From assembly GCA_030018645.1 (NCBI GenBank), contig JASEHX010000003.1, positions 1 to 30,004 on the forward strand: 30,004 nt of DNA, written 5' to 3'. This DNA comes from Candidatus Margulisiibacteriota bacterium. GTDB taxonomy: Bacteria > Margulisbacteria > WOR-1 > O2-12-FULL-45-9. The notes beneath the pieces are model-generated. The model did not search any database and was not told the DNA's origin. It was given only the letters and a program-made list of their open reading frames with translations. Each line of letters opens with the position of its first letter. Within the stretch, counting starts at the first letter, position 1. Both the position numbers and the translations under genes were made by a program. Shown here piece by piece: positions 7,112 to 14,669 of this stretch.

Positions 7112-8169
7112 AAATTGTTATTGCTGCTGGAGGAACCGGCGGACACATATATCCTGGGATAGCAATAGCCGAGGAAATCCGGCGCCGCAACCCCCAAGCA
7201 GAAATTCTTTTTATCGGCAGCAGGGAAGGGCTGGAAAAAGATATCATTCCCCGCGAAGGTTATAAATTGACCTTAATTGCCGCGCGAGCGCTGCTGCGCA
7301 AATTATCATATAAATCGGTTACCGCTCCCTTTGTTTGTTTTATTGGTTTTCTGCAATCGCTCGCTGTATTGATAAAATTCCGCCCCTCAACAATTTTTGC
7401 TACCGGCGGATATGTTTGTCTTCCCGTAATTGCAGCGGCAAAAATATTGGGAATTAAAATTATTATCCATGAACAAAATGTTATCCCCGGCATGGTAAAT
7501 AAAATCTGCAGCAGGTTTTCCTATAAAACCTTGCTGACATTTCCAGAATCATTACACTACATTAAAGGTGAAGTGGTTGGCGATCCTGTCCGACAGGCCA
7601 TTAAAAGCATGGACCGAAAATTGGCACGAGAAAAATTAGGACTGCTCGAAGAAAAAACAACCGTTCTTATCATGGGCGGCAGCCAAGGGTCAAAAAAGCT
7701 GAATGAAATTGTCATTTCTGCCGCCGAAAGGATCCCGGAAGGGTTTGAATTTATCCATATCATTGGCAACCGTGATTTCCCGTGGGTCAATAATTATTTA
7801 AAGGGCAAGAAAGTAATTAATTATCGCGCCCTGCCTTATGTTTACGCTGAAATGTCCCTGCTGTTAGCCGCCGCCGATTTAGTTGTTAGCCGGGCAGGGG
7901 CAACTGCTATTTCCGAACTCCTGATTAGGGGATTGCCGATGATATTAATTCCTTTTCCATTTGCGTCTGATAACCATCAATTGTTTAATGCAAAGGCCGT
8001 AGCGGTAAATGGAGCGGCAATTGTTGTAGATGAAAAAGATTTTTCGTCCGATAAATTGCTTTCCCTGCTGACTACAAACAGTATGGATTATGTTAAAATG
8101 AAAACGGCTAGTTTCTCGCTGGCAAGGCCAATGGCCGCTGAAAGGATTGTAGACATACTTTATGGCTGA
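7108..8169 (+). CDS. murG: Undecaprenyldiphospho-muramoylpentapeptide N-acetylglucosaminyltransferase
   Basis: A 353-residue GT28-family glycosyltransferase that adds GlcNAc to lipid I, forming lipid II at the inner face of the cytoplasmic membrane. The N-terminal glycine loop reads AAGGTGGHIYPGIAIAEE, the second loop gives FATGGYVCLP, and the acceptor region is IIHEQNVIPGMVNK. The C-terminal domain has IMGGSQGSKKLNE and the donor-binding stretch VVSRAGATAISELLIRGLP with IPFPFASDNHQLFNA. Length matches the family. It is coupled to ftsW by an ATGA overlap and overlaps murC by 8 bases. No membrane segment is expected; the enzyme is membrane-associated through a hydrophobic patch. Confidence 0.97.
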   Translation: MKIVIAAGGTGGHIYPGIAIAEEIRRRNPQAEILFIGSREGLEKDIIPREGYKLTLIAARALLRKLSYKSVTAPFVCFIGFLQSLAVLIKFRPSTIFATGGYVCLPVIAAAKILGIKIIIHEQNVIPGMVNKICSRFSYKTLLTFPESLHYIKGEVVGDPVRQAIKSMDRKLAREKLGLLEEKTTVLIMGGSQGSKKLNEIVISAAERIPEGFEFIHIIGNRDFPWVNNYLKGKKVINYRALPYVYAEMSLLLAAADLVVSRAGATAISELLIRGLPMILIPFPFASDNHQLFNAKAVAVNGAAIVVDEKDFSSDKLLSLLTTNSMDYVKMKTASFSLARPMAAERIVDILYG

Positions 8170-9562
8170 TCTTGATATGGCAAGGGTTAAAAACGCGCAT
8201 TTTGTAGGAATTGGCGGCTGCGGCATGTCGGCCATTGCCAAGATCCTCTTTGAAATGGGGTTTAAAGTTACCGGATCCGATGTCCGCGAAAACCCCAATA
8301 CCATGCGCCTTAAGGACTTGGGAATAAAAGTTCAAATCGGTCATAAAATGTCCAATCTGCGCGGAGCAGATGTTGTGGTTTATTCATCGGCTTTATCTGA
8401 AGACAATGTCGAATTAAGAGAAGCGGCAGCAAAAGGCATTCGTATCTTAAAAAGGGCCGAAATGCTGGCTTGGATTATGAACCAAAGCCAACAACGCATT
8501 GCTGTGGCCGGCACACACGGAAAAACCACTACTACTGCTATGCTGGCAAAAGTGCTGGACTTCGCCAAAAGAAATCCTACTTACTTAATCGGCTGTGACA
8601 TGGATTATGCCGAAGGGAATGCTAAATTAGGGAGAGGAGAATTTGCCATAGCCGAAGCGGATGAATCAGACCGCTCCTTTCTCTTTTTGTCGCCCACCAT
8701 CGGTGTTATTACCAATATTGAAGACGACCATATGGAGCGCTTTGGCACCATGCAAAAAGTGGTTGAAACCTTTGAGTCATTTGCCAATAAAGTAGCTGAA
8801 ACTGGTTTTATCGCTATTGATCCATCCAACGAAAACAACCGTGAAATAATACAACGGGTAAAAAGGCGCTTTATAACTTATGGGTTAAATGGCGAATCAG
8901 AGTATCGTACCGAAAACATGCGTTTTAATTCTTTTAGTTCCAGTTATCATCTTATTCGATCAGGTAATGAGCTGGGAGTTGTGGAATTGTCTGTTCCCGG
9001 CTGGCAAAATGTGGTAGACAGCTTAGCCGTTTTTGCCGTATGCATAGAATTGGGAATTAATTTTAATGTTATTGCTTCAGCATTGCATACCTTTACGGGA
9101 GCCAGGCGCCGCTTCCAAACGGTTGGCGAGTACAAAAACATCTTGGTAGTTGACGATTACGCCCATCATCCCACCGAGATCATGGCCACCCTTTCGGCGG
9201 CAAGGTCCGGCTGGCCTAACCGGCGGATAATCTGCATCTTCCAGCCGCACCGTTATTCGCGCACTTTATTGTTAAAAGAGCGGTTTGCCAATGCTTTTAG
9301 TGATGCCGATAAAATTATCATCACCGATATTTATGCTGCTTCTGAAAAGTCGATTACTGGGGTTTCAGGCAAAATCATTGCTGAGGGAATTAAAGATAAG
9401 GATGTAACCTATATTCCTAAAAAGGAAAAAATTCCTGCCTATTTAATAGACATTGTAAGTGAAGGGGATATTATATTGACCCTTGGAGCAGGCGATATTT
9501 ATACGACAGGCAAAGAGATATTATCCCGTTTAAAATTAAAAGATGAAATACCGGCGCAATGA
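8162..9562 (+). CDS. murC: UDP-N-acetylmuramate--L-alanine ligase
   Basis: A 466-residue Mur ligase that attaches L-alanine to UDP-MurNAc, the first peptide step of murein precursor synthesis. Motifs in order are the N-terminal nucleotide-sugar site HFVGIGGCGMSAIAKIL, the ATP loop VAGTHGKTTTTAMLAKVL (about residue 116), EADESDRSFLFLSP, TNIEDDHMERF, and the C-terminal FTGARRRFQ, VDDYAHHPTEI and FQPHRYSRT. All catalytic signatures look intact and the length is normal. The ATG at 8162 is used here; an in-frame ATG at 8177 (MARVKN) is an alternative. Neither has a clear ribosome binding site, so coupling from murG is likely. It overlaps murB by 20 bases. Confidence 0.97.
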   Translation: MADLDMARVKNAHFVGIGGCGMSAIAKILFEMGFKVTGSDVRENPNTMRLKDLGIKVQIGHKMSNLRGADVVVYSSALSEDNVELREAAAKGIRILKRAEMLAWIMNQSQQRIAVAGTHGKTTTTAMLAKVLDFAKRNPTYLIGCDMDYAEGNAKLGRGEFAIAEADESDRSFLFLSPTIGVITNIEDDHMERFGTMQKVVETFESFANKVAETGFIAIDPSNENNREIIQRVKRRFITYGLNGESEYRTENMRFNSFSSSYHLIRSGNELGVVELSVPGWQNVVDSLAVFAVCIELGINFNVIASALHTFTGARRRFQTVGEYKNILVVDDYAHHPTEIMATLSAARSGWPNRRIICIFQPHRYSRTLLLKERFANAFSDADKIIITDIYAASEKSITGVSGKIIAEGIKDKDVTYIPKKEKIPAYLIDIVSEGDIILTLGAGDIYTTGKEILSRLKLKDEIPAQ

Positions 9563-10421
9563 ACCATTAAGCAAGCATACGTCTTACAAAATCGGCGGGC
9601 CGGCCGATTATTTATGCCAGCCAAAAAGCTTAACTGAATTAAAATCGGCCTTGCAGTTTGCTAAAAATAATAAGCTTCCAGTAGCAGTGATCGGCAGTGG
9701 GACCAATCTTTTGGCTCCCGATGAGGGCTTTAGAGGACTAGTCATCAAGTTCGGTCAAGCACTAAATGGAATTAGTATAAAAGGCAGCCAAGTTACGGTT
9801 GGCAGTGGGGTTACTATTGCTCAATTATTATCAATATTAGCCCACAAGAGATTAGGAGGGCTTGAATTTTTAGCCAGCATTCCAGGATCAATTGGCGGAG
9901 CGGTAGTGATGAACGCGGGAGCATGGGGAGATGAGATTGGAAAACACATCATTAAGATCGAAGCAGTAACCAAAGAGGGAAAAATAAGAACCATCACCCA
10001 AAGGCAGATGCATTTTAAATATCGCTCAAGCATTCTTCAAAAGCAACCTTGGATCGTAGTTAGCGTAACTCTTAAACTATCTAAGAAAAAAAAGACCGTC
10101 CTGCAAAAGATGATCAAAAATTATCTGGCTTTGCGCCGGGAAAAACATCCACTAGGCCAGCCAAATTGTGGAAGTGTCTTTAAGAATCCTGCCAGAAAAT
10201 TAGCCCCCTTACCGGCCGGAAAATTGATTGAATCAGCCGGTTTAAAAGGTCTAAAGGTTGGCCAAGCCCAGGTTTCCAAAAAGCACGCTAATTTTATCGT
10301 TAATTTGGGCGGAGCAACCGCGCAAGATGTAACCCAGCTTATCCAATTAGTTCAAAAAGCGGTTTGGAAACGCTTCAAGATAAAACTTGAGCCCGAAGTT
10401 AAAACTATGGTAGAATTTTAA
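9543..10421 (+). CDS. murB: UDP-N-acetylenolpyruvoylglucosamine reductase
   Basis: A 292-residue FAD-dependent oxidoreductase that reduces UDP-GlcNAc-enolpyruvate to UDP-MurNAc with NADPH. The opening PLSKHTSYKIGGPADY is the family start, followed by the FAD-binding VIGSGTNLLAPDEGFRG and LEFLASIPGSIGGAVVMNAGAWG. The C-terminal domain carries HPLGQPNCGSVFKNP with the catalytic serine, then AGKLIESAGLKG, VSKKHANFIVNLGGATA and LEPEVK. The pattern is that of the Gram-positive-like (type II) MurB. A promoter for the next gene appears to be embedded in its last codons. In many dcw clusters ddl or ftsQ would follow; here it is transketolase. Confidence 0.96.
   Translation: MKYRRNEPLSKHTSYKIGGPADYLCQPKSLTELKSALQFAKNNKLPVAVIGSGTNLLAPDEGFRGLVIKFGQALNGISIKGSQVTVGSGVTIAQLLSILAHKRLGGLEFLASIPGSIGGAVVMNAGAWGDEIGKHIIKIEAVTKEGKIRTITQRQMHFKYRSSILQKQPWIVVSVTLKLSKKKKTVLQKMIKNYLALRREKHPLGQPNCGSVFKNPARKLAPLPAGKLIESAGLKGLKVGQAQVSKKHANFIVNLGGATAQDVTQLIQLVQKAVWKRFKIKLEPEVKTMVEF
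10387..10416 (+). promoter_or_regulatory. Promoter for the transketolase unit, inside murB
   Basis: TTGAGC (10387-10392), an 18-base spacer, then TAGAAT (10411-10416) preceded by TG at the extended -10 position. The transketolase ATG lies 9 bases after the -10 and has no ribosome binding site, so the expected leader is only about 2-3 bases. Confidence 0.6.
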
Positions 10422-10425
10422 AATA

Positions 10426-11271
10426 ATGACGGCAAAAGAAAAGATTAAAGCGATCGAAGAAATTGCCCGCAAACTGCGCCAACATATTATCCAAATGACT
10501 TGCGCGGCAGCGTCGGGTCATCCAGGCGGGTCGCTTTCGGCGGCCGATATTATCGCCGTCCTCTATTTCCATCAATTACGCCATGATCCCAAAAATCCTA
10601 CTTGGGCCGACCGCGATCGTTTTGTCATGAGCAAGGGGCACGCTGCGCCAGTGCTTTATGCCGCACTGGCCGAGGCCGGATATTTTTCAGTTGACTATTT
10701 GAAAACTTTACGTAAACTGGGTAGTTCTCTTCAAGGCCACATTGACATGCTTTCCCTGCCGGGGATAGAAATGTCGACTGGATCATTGGGGCAGGGATTA
10801 TCCGCGGCTAATGGCATGGCTTTGGCCGGCAGGTTGGATAAAAAGGACTACCATGTTTATTGTTTAATGGGCGATGGCGAATGCCACGAAGGTCAAATAT
10901 GGGAAGCGGCTATGACTTCTTTCCATTACAAGCTAGATAATTTAACCGCTATTGTAGACCATAATAAATACCAGATTGACGGTAAAATTGAAGATATAAA
11001 AAATATCCAGCCCTTTGCTGATAAATGGACGGCTTTTGGCTGGCATGTAATTCAGTGTAACGGGCACAAAGTTGAAGATTTGACAAAAGCTTTTGAAAAA
11101 GCCAAAAGGGTCAAAAGGCAGCCTACGGTGATAATTGCGGACACGGTAAAAGGCAAAGGGGTTTCCTTTATGGAAGAAAAACCGCTGGATTATCACGGCA
11201 AAGCGCCGACTAAGGAAGAAGAACAAAGGGCACTTCAGCAGCTCTGCCGAATTGAGGCCCCTAAAAAATGA
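10426..11271 (+). CDS. Transketolase, N-terminal subunit
   Basis: A 281-residue thiamine-diphosphate-binding subunit of a split transketolase, which moves two-carbon units between sugar phosphates in the pentose phosphate pathway. It carries CAAASGHPGGSLSAADIIAV, DRFVMSKGHAAPVLYA, the substrate-binding GSLGQGLSAANGMALAG and the ThDP/metal motif GDGECHEGQIWEAAM, with DHNKYQID following. Length agrees with the N-terminal half-proteins of archaea and many bacteria. Its stop overlaps the C-terminal subunit start as ATGA, implying stoichiometric synthesis. DXP synthase is excluded by the overall motif pattern and the split organisation. Together with pheA downstream it may supply erythrose 4-phosphate for aromatic amino acids (inference). 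Confidence 0.94.
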   Translation: MTAKEKIKAIEEIARKLRQHIIQMTCAAASGHPGGSLSAADIIAVLYFHQLRHDPKNPTWADRDRFVMSKGHAAPVLYAALAEAGYFSVDYLKTLRKLGSSLQGHIDMLSLPGIEMSTGSLGQGLSAANGMALAGRLDKKDYHVYCLMGDGECHEGQIWEAAMTSFHYKLDNLTAIVDHNKYQIDGKIEDIKNIQPFADKWTAFGWHVIQCNGHKVEDLTKAFEKAKRVKRQPTVIIADTVKGKGVSFMEEKPLDYHGKAPTKEEEQRALQQLCRIEAPKK

Positions 11272-12212
11272 GTAAGAAAGAAATTGCCACCCGCGATGTT
11301 TACGGGCAAACCTTGCTTGAATTAGGGAAAGAGAATCCTAATATCGTTGTCTTAGATGCGGATCTAGCTTGTTCGACTAAAACGGCTATGTTTGGCAAGG
11401 CTTTTCCCAACCGCTTTTTTGATATGGGGATTGCCGAGCAAGATATGATTAGCACTGCCGCCGGATTAGCGGCCTGCGGCAAAATTGCTTTTGCTTCTAC
11501 CTTTGCCGTGTTTGGTTCGGGAAGGGCTTGGGATCAAGTACGGATGATGGCGGCTTATACTCGGCTCAACGTTAAAATTGTTGTAACTCACGGTGGAATT
11601 ACTACTGGCGAAGACGGCGCTTCCCATCAAGCCAACGAAGATATTGCCATTATGCGCGCCATTCCCAATATGACAGTGATTGTCCCAACTGACGGTGTGC
11701 AAACCGCCAGTGTCATACGAGAAGCTGCTAATTTCTACGGCCCAATGTATATCCGCCTCAGCCGCGGCAAAACCCCGGTGGTATATGAAAATGGCTGTGA
11801 ATTTAAAGTCGGCAAAGGAACGATCCTAAAAGAAGGGACTGATTTAACCATTATTGCTTGCGGAATCATGGTTGAAAAAGCTCTCAATGCGGCTGATGCG
11901 CTTAAAAAAGAAAATGTCAACTGCCGCGTTATCGACATGCCTACCATTAAACCCATTGATAAAGAGTTGATCATCAAATGCGCAGAAGAAACCGGTGCCA
12001 TCGTCACTGCCGAAGAACATTCGATCATTGGGGGATTAGGCGGAGCAGTGGCCGAAGTTATCGTTGAAAACTGCGTTGTCCCGATGGCTAGAGTAGGGGT
12101 AAGGGACACTTTTGGCGAATCAGGAAAACCAGAAGAATTATTAGTTAAATACGGTTTAACCGAATCCGAGATAATGGCGGCGGTCCGCCATGTATTAGCG
12201 AGGAAAAAATGA
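11268..12212 (+). CDS. Transketolase, C-terminal subunit
   Basis: A 314-residue partner that holds the pyrimidine-binding domain and the C-terminal domain of transketolase. It begins KKEIATRDVYGQTLLELGKE. The catalytic glutamate environment is MGIAEQDMISTAAGLA, followed by AFASTFAVFGSGRAWDQVR and VVTHGGITTGEDGASHQANE, which contributes to the active site. The C-terminal domain contains TIIACGIMVEKALNAADAL and VTAEEHSIIGGLGGAVAEV. GAGG about 10 bases upstream may act as a ribosome binding site. It is coupled at both ends by ATGA overlaps. The enzyme is cytoplasmic and expected to assemble as an alpha2-beta2 complex with the N-terminal subunit. Confidence 0.94.
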   Translation: MSKKEIATRDVYGQTLLELGKENPNIVVLDADLACSTKTAMFGKAFPNRFFDMGIAEQDMISTAAGLAACGKIAFASTFAVFGSGRAWDQVRMMAAYTRLNVKIVVTHGGITTGEDGASHQANEDIAIMRAIPNMTVIVPTDGVQTASVIREAANFYGPMYIRLSRGKTPVVYENGCEFKVGKGTILKEGTDLTIIACGIMVEKALNAADALKKENVNCRVIDMPTIKPIDKELIIKCAEETGAIVTAEEHSIIGGLGGAVAEVIVENCVVPMARVGVRDTFGESGKPEELLVKYGLTESEIMAAVRHVLARKK

Positions 12213-12649
12213 GCCGCCCTTCCTGGGATGATTATTTCCTAAAAATAACCGCCGATGTTTCAGAACGGGCTACCTGTGTCAAACGCCAGGTTGGGGCCAT
12301 TATTGTTAAAAACAATCGCATTTTATCAACTGGTTATAACGGCGCTCCCAAAGGTTTTGACCATTGCACCGAACAAACCTGTATCCGCAAGCAAATGGGA
12401 CTGCCTTCTGGACAGCGGCATGAACTTTGCCGAGGCCTGCATGCCGAGCAAAATGCCATTATCCAGGCGGCGGTTCACGGCGTCAGCATTGACGGCGGAA
12501 CCATGTACTGCAATTACCAACCGTGTGCTATATGCGTTAAGATGATTATAAATGCCGGGATTAAGCGTTTAATCTACTCCGGCGGCTACCCCGACGAATT
12601 GGCGGAAGAGATGATGAAAAAGAGCAAGTTGGAGGTAAAGAAAATATGA
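12209..12649 (+). CDS. dCMP deaminase family protein (ComEB-like)
   Basis: A 146-residue zinc-dependent cytidine/deoxycytidylate deaminase. The family deaminates dCMP to dUMP, feeding thymidylate synthesis. It opens RPSWDDYFLKITADVSERATC and has the zinc-binding LHAEQNAIIQAA (His ligand, Glu proton shuttle) and QPCAICVKMIINAGIKRLIY (two Cys ligands). An additional HC...C...C set between residues 50 and 75 (FDHCTEQTCIRKQ, HELCRG) matches the second zinc site of ComEB-type enzymes. Its GAGG ribosome binding site lies in the end of the transketolase gene, and it overlaps that gene and pheA by ATGA. The ComEB label reflects sequence class; a competence role is not implied. Confidence 0.92.
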   Translation: MSRPSWDDYFLKITADVSERATCVKRQVGAIIVKNNRILSTGYNGAPKGFDHCTEQTCIRKQMGLPSGQRHELCRGLHAEQNAIIQAAVHGVSIDGGTMYCNYQPCAICVKMIINAGIKRLIYSGGYPDELAEEMMKKSKLEVKKI

Positions 12650-13530
12650 AAATCGGTTATTTAGGGCCTGAAGGAACGTTTTCGGAAGAAGCCAGCCAGC
12701 TATACAAAAAAAGTGTTGGCTCGAATGTGGGACTAATCCCTTACGCCACTTTTTATGACCTATTATTTGCAGTAGAGCAGGGAAAAATTGCAGAAGCTAT
12801 TGCTCCCATCGAAAACTCAATTGAAGGTACCATTGGGACCATTACCGATATGTTGGCTAAGGATGTTAATCTCTTTATCTGTCAAGAAATGGTCTTGCCC
12901 GTTTATCATTATCTGATTGCTCCAAAGGGGATAAAGCTTTCGGCAATAACCGATGTGATTTCAATTCCGCAAGCCCTTGACCAATGCAAAGATTTCTTGC
13001 GCAAACACTTACCCAAAGCCAAGGTGCACATGGCAGCTAGTACTTCTAATGCCGTCATGCAGGTAGCAACCTCCATTGGTGAAAAATTGGCAGTTCATAG
13101 AAAAATAAAGGGGGGCATATTTGCGGCCATCGGCACCAAATCGGCTGCCCATTTATATGCTTTAAACATCTTAGCGAAAAAGATCAATGCCAAAGACAAC
13201 CAAACCCGTTTTGTGGTATTAGCCAAAAAGGACCATCCCCGCACCGGTAAAGATAAGACCTCAATTGTTTTTTCTATCCGCAAAGATCGCCCCGGCGGGC
13301 TCCATGCCTGCTTGGCAGCTTTTGCCGCCCGCGAAATTAATTTGACAAAAATTGAATCGCGGCCGTCTAAGAAAGCCCTGGGTGATTATTACTTTTTTAT
13401 AGATATGGAAGGGCATCGCCAAGACCGGATTATTACCGGCGCATTAGCCGAGTTAAAAAAACAAACTGGATTCTTTAAATTGCTTGGTTCTTATCCAAAG
13501 TTCCGCAAAAACCCTCACCCGCTGGCATGA
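12646..13530 (+). CDS. pheA: Prephenate dehydratase with ACT domain
   Basis: A 294-residue enzyme converting prephenate to phenylpyruvate, the committed step to phenylalanine. The catalytic domain (about 1-185) opens KIGYLGPEGTFSEEASQLY and has PIENSIEGTIGTITDML, AAIGTKSAAHLYAL and the TRF motif in NQTRFVVLAKK. The ACT domain (about 200-280) has GGLHACLAAFAAREINLTKIESRPSKK, read here in parts; the ESRP motif binds phenylalanine for feedback inhibition. No chorismate mutase domain is fused. GGAGG precedes the ATG at 10 bases. The last codons (NPHPLA and the stop) lie inside the repeat beginning at 13512, so the C-terminus was probably rewritten by its insertion. Confidence 0.95.
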   Translation: MKIGYLGPEGTFSEEASQLYKKSVGSNVGLIPYATFYDLLFAVEQGKIAEAIAPIENSIEGTIGTITDMLAKDVNLFICQEMVLPVYHYLIAPKGIKLSAITDVISIPQALDQCKDFLRKHLPKAKVHMAASTSNAVMQVATSIGEKLAVHRKIKGGIFAAIGTKSAAHLYALNILAKKINAKDNQTRFVVLAKKDHPRTGKDKTSIVFSIRKDRPGGLHACLAAFAAREINLTKIESRPSKKALGDYYFFIDMEGHRQDRIITGALAELKKQTGFFKLLGSYPKFRKNPHPLA

Positions 13531-13635
13531 AAGACTCTCACCCTCTCCCAAAGGGAGAGGGGGGTATTATGAAGCAACAAAAGCTACCTTCTCCCCCTGG
13601 GAGAAGGTGCTAAATTTTAGTTTGGTGGATGAGGG
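13512..13635. repeat. Twin-hairpin dispersed repeat (MITE-like) at the pheA end
   Basis: The element runs from CCCTCACCC (13512-13520) to GGATGAGGG (13627-13635), which are inverted terminal words with one mismatch. Inside are two perfect hairpins: CCCTCTCCC-AAA-GGGAGAGGG (13541-13561) and ACCTTCTCCC-CCT-GGGAGAAGGT (13586-13608). The second is followed by an A/T-rich stretch and could slow or end transcription of the pheA unit. No coding capacity is credible. Related sequence occurs inside nnr at 18109-18197, with the same spacing between the head word and the first hairpin arm. Confidence 0.7.
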
Positions 13636-13645
13636 ATATGGAAAG

Positions 13646-13674
13646 TTGAATTTAAGTTTGTTTCAGAGTACAAT
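13646..13674 (+). promoter_or_regulatory. Promoter of the YtxH-argS unit
   Basis: TTGAAT (13646-13651), a 17-base spacer and TACAAT (13669-13674). Transcription should begin about at base 13681, which is the A of the first ATG, giving a leaderless mRNA. Confidence 0.6.
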
Positions 13675-13680
13675 AAAACC

Positions 13681-13905
13681 ATGTGTGAAGAAAAGAAATC
13701 ACATTTAATGGAAGGATTGGTTTTGGGTGGCTTGATAGGGTTGGCGGCCGGATTAATCTTTGCTCCGACGACAGGAGATACTACAAGGGCCCGGATAAAA
13801 GAACGGCTGAAAGATTTGGAACTTGACGGGATTGTTGATCGCATTTCCGATGCTTATAATGAAGGCATAAAAGAAGCCCAAAAGGTTTCTGAGGAGACAA
13901 AGTAA
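13681..13905 (+). CDS. YtxH-like small membrane-associated protein
   Basis: A 74-residue protein with a single glycine-rich hydrophobic segment, GLVLGGLIGLAAGLIFAP (about residues 12-29), followed by TTGDTTRARIKERLKDL and a charged amphipathic tail. The pattern 'GxLxGxxxGxxxGxLFAPxxGxxTR' is the YtxH family signature; these proteins are associated with envelope stress in several phyla, without a known biochemical activity. The ATG at 13681 coincides with the predicted transcription start, so it would be leaderless. An in-frame ATG at 13708 (MEGLVLG) is the alternative and also lacks a good ribosome binding site. A related 57-residue protein lies at 14222. Confidence 0.8.
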   Translation: MCEEKKSHLMEGLVLGGLIGLAAGLIFAPTTGDTTRARIKERLKDLELDGIVDRISDAYNEGIKEAQKVSEETK

Positions 13906-13906
13906 G

Positions 13907-14206
13907 ATGGGAATTTACGACATATTAATTAACCTACTAATTTTCTGCGGTATTGGACTATTAATTGCCTTGATTGTAGCCACAATCATGGTTATATTGA
14001 TCCTCCTCGATCTGCGCCGTACTGCTAAAGAAGTCGGTGATAAAGTTAAAGCCATTGCTTCCATCCTTGATATTGTGGGGATGCTTTTTGGCGGAATGGG
14101 TGCCATAAAAAAAAAGTTAGGCGGCAATTTGGGCGCCAATAGCGCTGCAATTGTCGGATTTGCGGCCGGATTGAAAAAAGCTTTGCAGGTATTGTTGAAG
14201 AAATAA
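13907..14206 (+). CDS. Small membrane protein, DUF948-like
   Basis: A 99-residue protein with an N-terminal membrane segment (ILINLLIFCGIGLLIALIVA and following residues, about 5-36), then LRRTAKEVGDKVKAIASILD, an amphipathic helix. A second moderately hydrophobic glycine-rich part (GMLFGGMGAIKK, ANSAAIVGFAAGLKKALQ) ends in lysines. The arrangement of one membrane helix followed by a helix resembles DUF948 proteins, which often accompany YtxH genes. It starts one base after the stop of the first YtxH gene with GAGGAG nearby, and is followed by a second YtxH gene. Function is unknown. Confidence 0.7.
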   Translation: MGIYDILINLLIFCGIGLLIALIVATIMVILILLDLRRTAKEVGDKVKAIASILDIVGMLFGGMGAIKKKLGGNLGANSAAIVGFAAGLKKALQVLLKK

Positions 14207-14221
14207 TAAGGAGGAACTGCG

Positions 14222-14395
14222 ATGGGTAAAATAATGAAGAGTTTAACGCTGGGCGGGATCATTGGGTTTATTGCTGGCCTGTTTTTTGCCCCGGGTAAAG
14301 GTGAAGAAACCCGGAAAAAGGTACAGGCTGCGGTTGAAAAAGGTAAAGAGAAATTCAAAGAGATTAAGGAAGAATTTTTAAAAAAAGAAGAATAG
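14222..14395 (+). CDS. Second YtxH-like small protein (57 residues)
   Basis: A short gene: ATG at 14222, TAG at 14393-14395, 57 residues. It opens MGKIMKSLTLGGIIGFIAGL and continues FFAPGKGEETRKKVQAAVEK, the YtxH pattern of a glycine-patterned membrane segment followed by a FAPxxGxxTR box. The tail is almost purely K/E and helical. A perfect AAGGAGG about 7 bases upstream supports the start. The stop codon is the first part of a G-rich repeat. It is a paralogue of the protein at 13681 but shorter and translated from a canonical ribosome binding site. Confidence 0.8.
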   Translation: MGKIMKSLTLGGIIGFIAGLFFAPGKGEETRKKVQAAVEKGKEKFKEIKEEFLKKEE

Positions 14396-14419
14396 GGGTT
14401 AGAGCTTAGGGGATAGGGG
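14393..14419 (+). repeat. G-rich spacer repeat
   Basis: The words TAGGGGTTAG, CTTAGGGG and ATAGGGG give three GGGG runs within 27 bases. The last run is part of the purine-rich ribosome binding region of the gene at 14430. Confidence 0.45.
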
Positions 14420-14429
14420 AGAAAGAAAT

Positions 14430-14669
14430 ATGGCAGAAAAGAATCGGGTTGAGGTATTACTTGAAGAGATTCGTAGTGATGTAAAAGCGATTGCTGAAGG
14501 GCATTCGGTTTTAAACAATAAAATCGATAATTTGGAGATTACACTTACAAATAAAATTAATGATGTTGTTCTAGCTGTAAAAATGAATTCGAAAGATATT
14601 AAAGAATTAAAAGTAGCTGTGCAACAACATGTTAGAATGCCCGCTCCATTAGCCCATGCCGCAGTCTAA
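14430..14669 (+). CDS. Coiled-coil hypothetical protein
   Basis: A 79-residue protein opening MAEKNRVEVLLEEIRSDVKA, then IAEGHSVLNNKIDNLEITL and KMNSKDIKELKVAVQQH. Heptad-like spacing of I/L/V predicts a continuous coiled coil. Small proteins with this 'LEEIRSDVKAIAEGH' pattern are frequent in uncultivated bacterial genomes; no function is known to me. GGGGAGAAAG before the ATG can act as a ribosome binding site. The last 14 bases overlap argS, and its C-terminal residues RMPAPLAHAAV break the coiled-coil pattern. Confidence 0.7.
   Translation: MAEKNRVEVLLEEIRSDVKAIAEGHSVLNNKIDNLEITLTNKINDVVLAVKMNSKDIKELKVAVQQHVRMPAPLAHAAV

Noticed and set aside
10426..12212. DXP synthase split in two
   Set aside because: The motif order and half-protein lengths fit split transketolase, and no isoprenoid genes are adjacent.
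13484..13708. Open frame of 74 codons across the repeat after pheA
   Set aside because: It is the translation of the twin-hairpin element and promoter region, overlaps two real genes and has no ribosome binding site.
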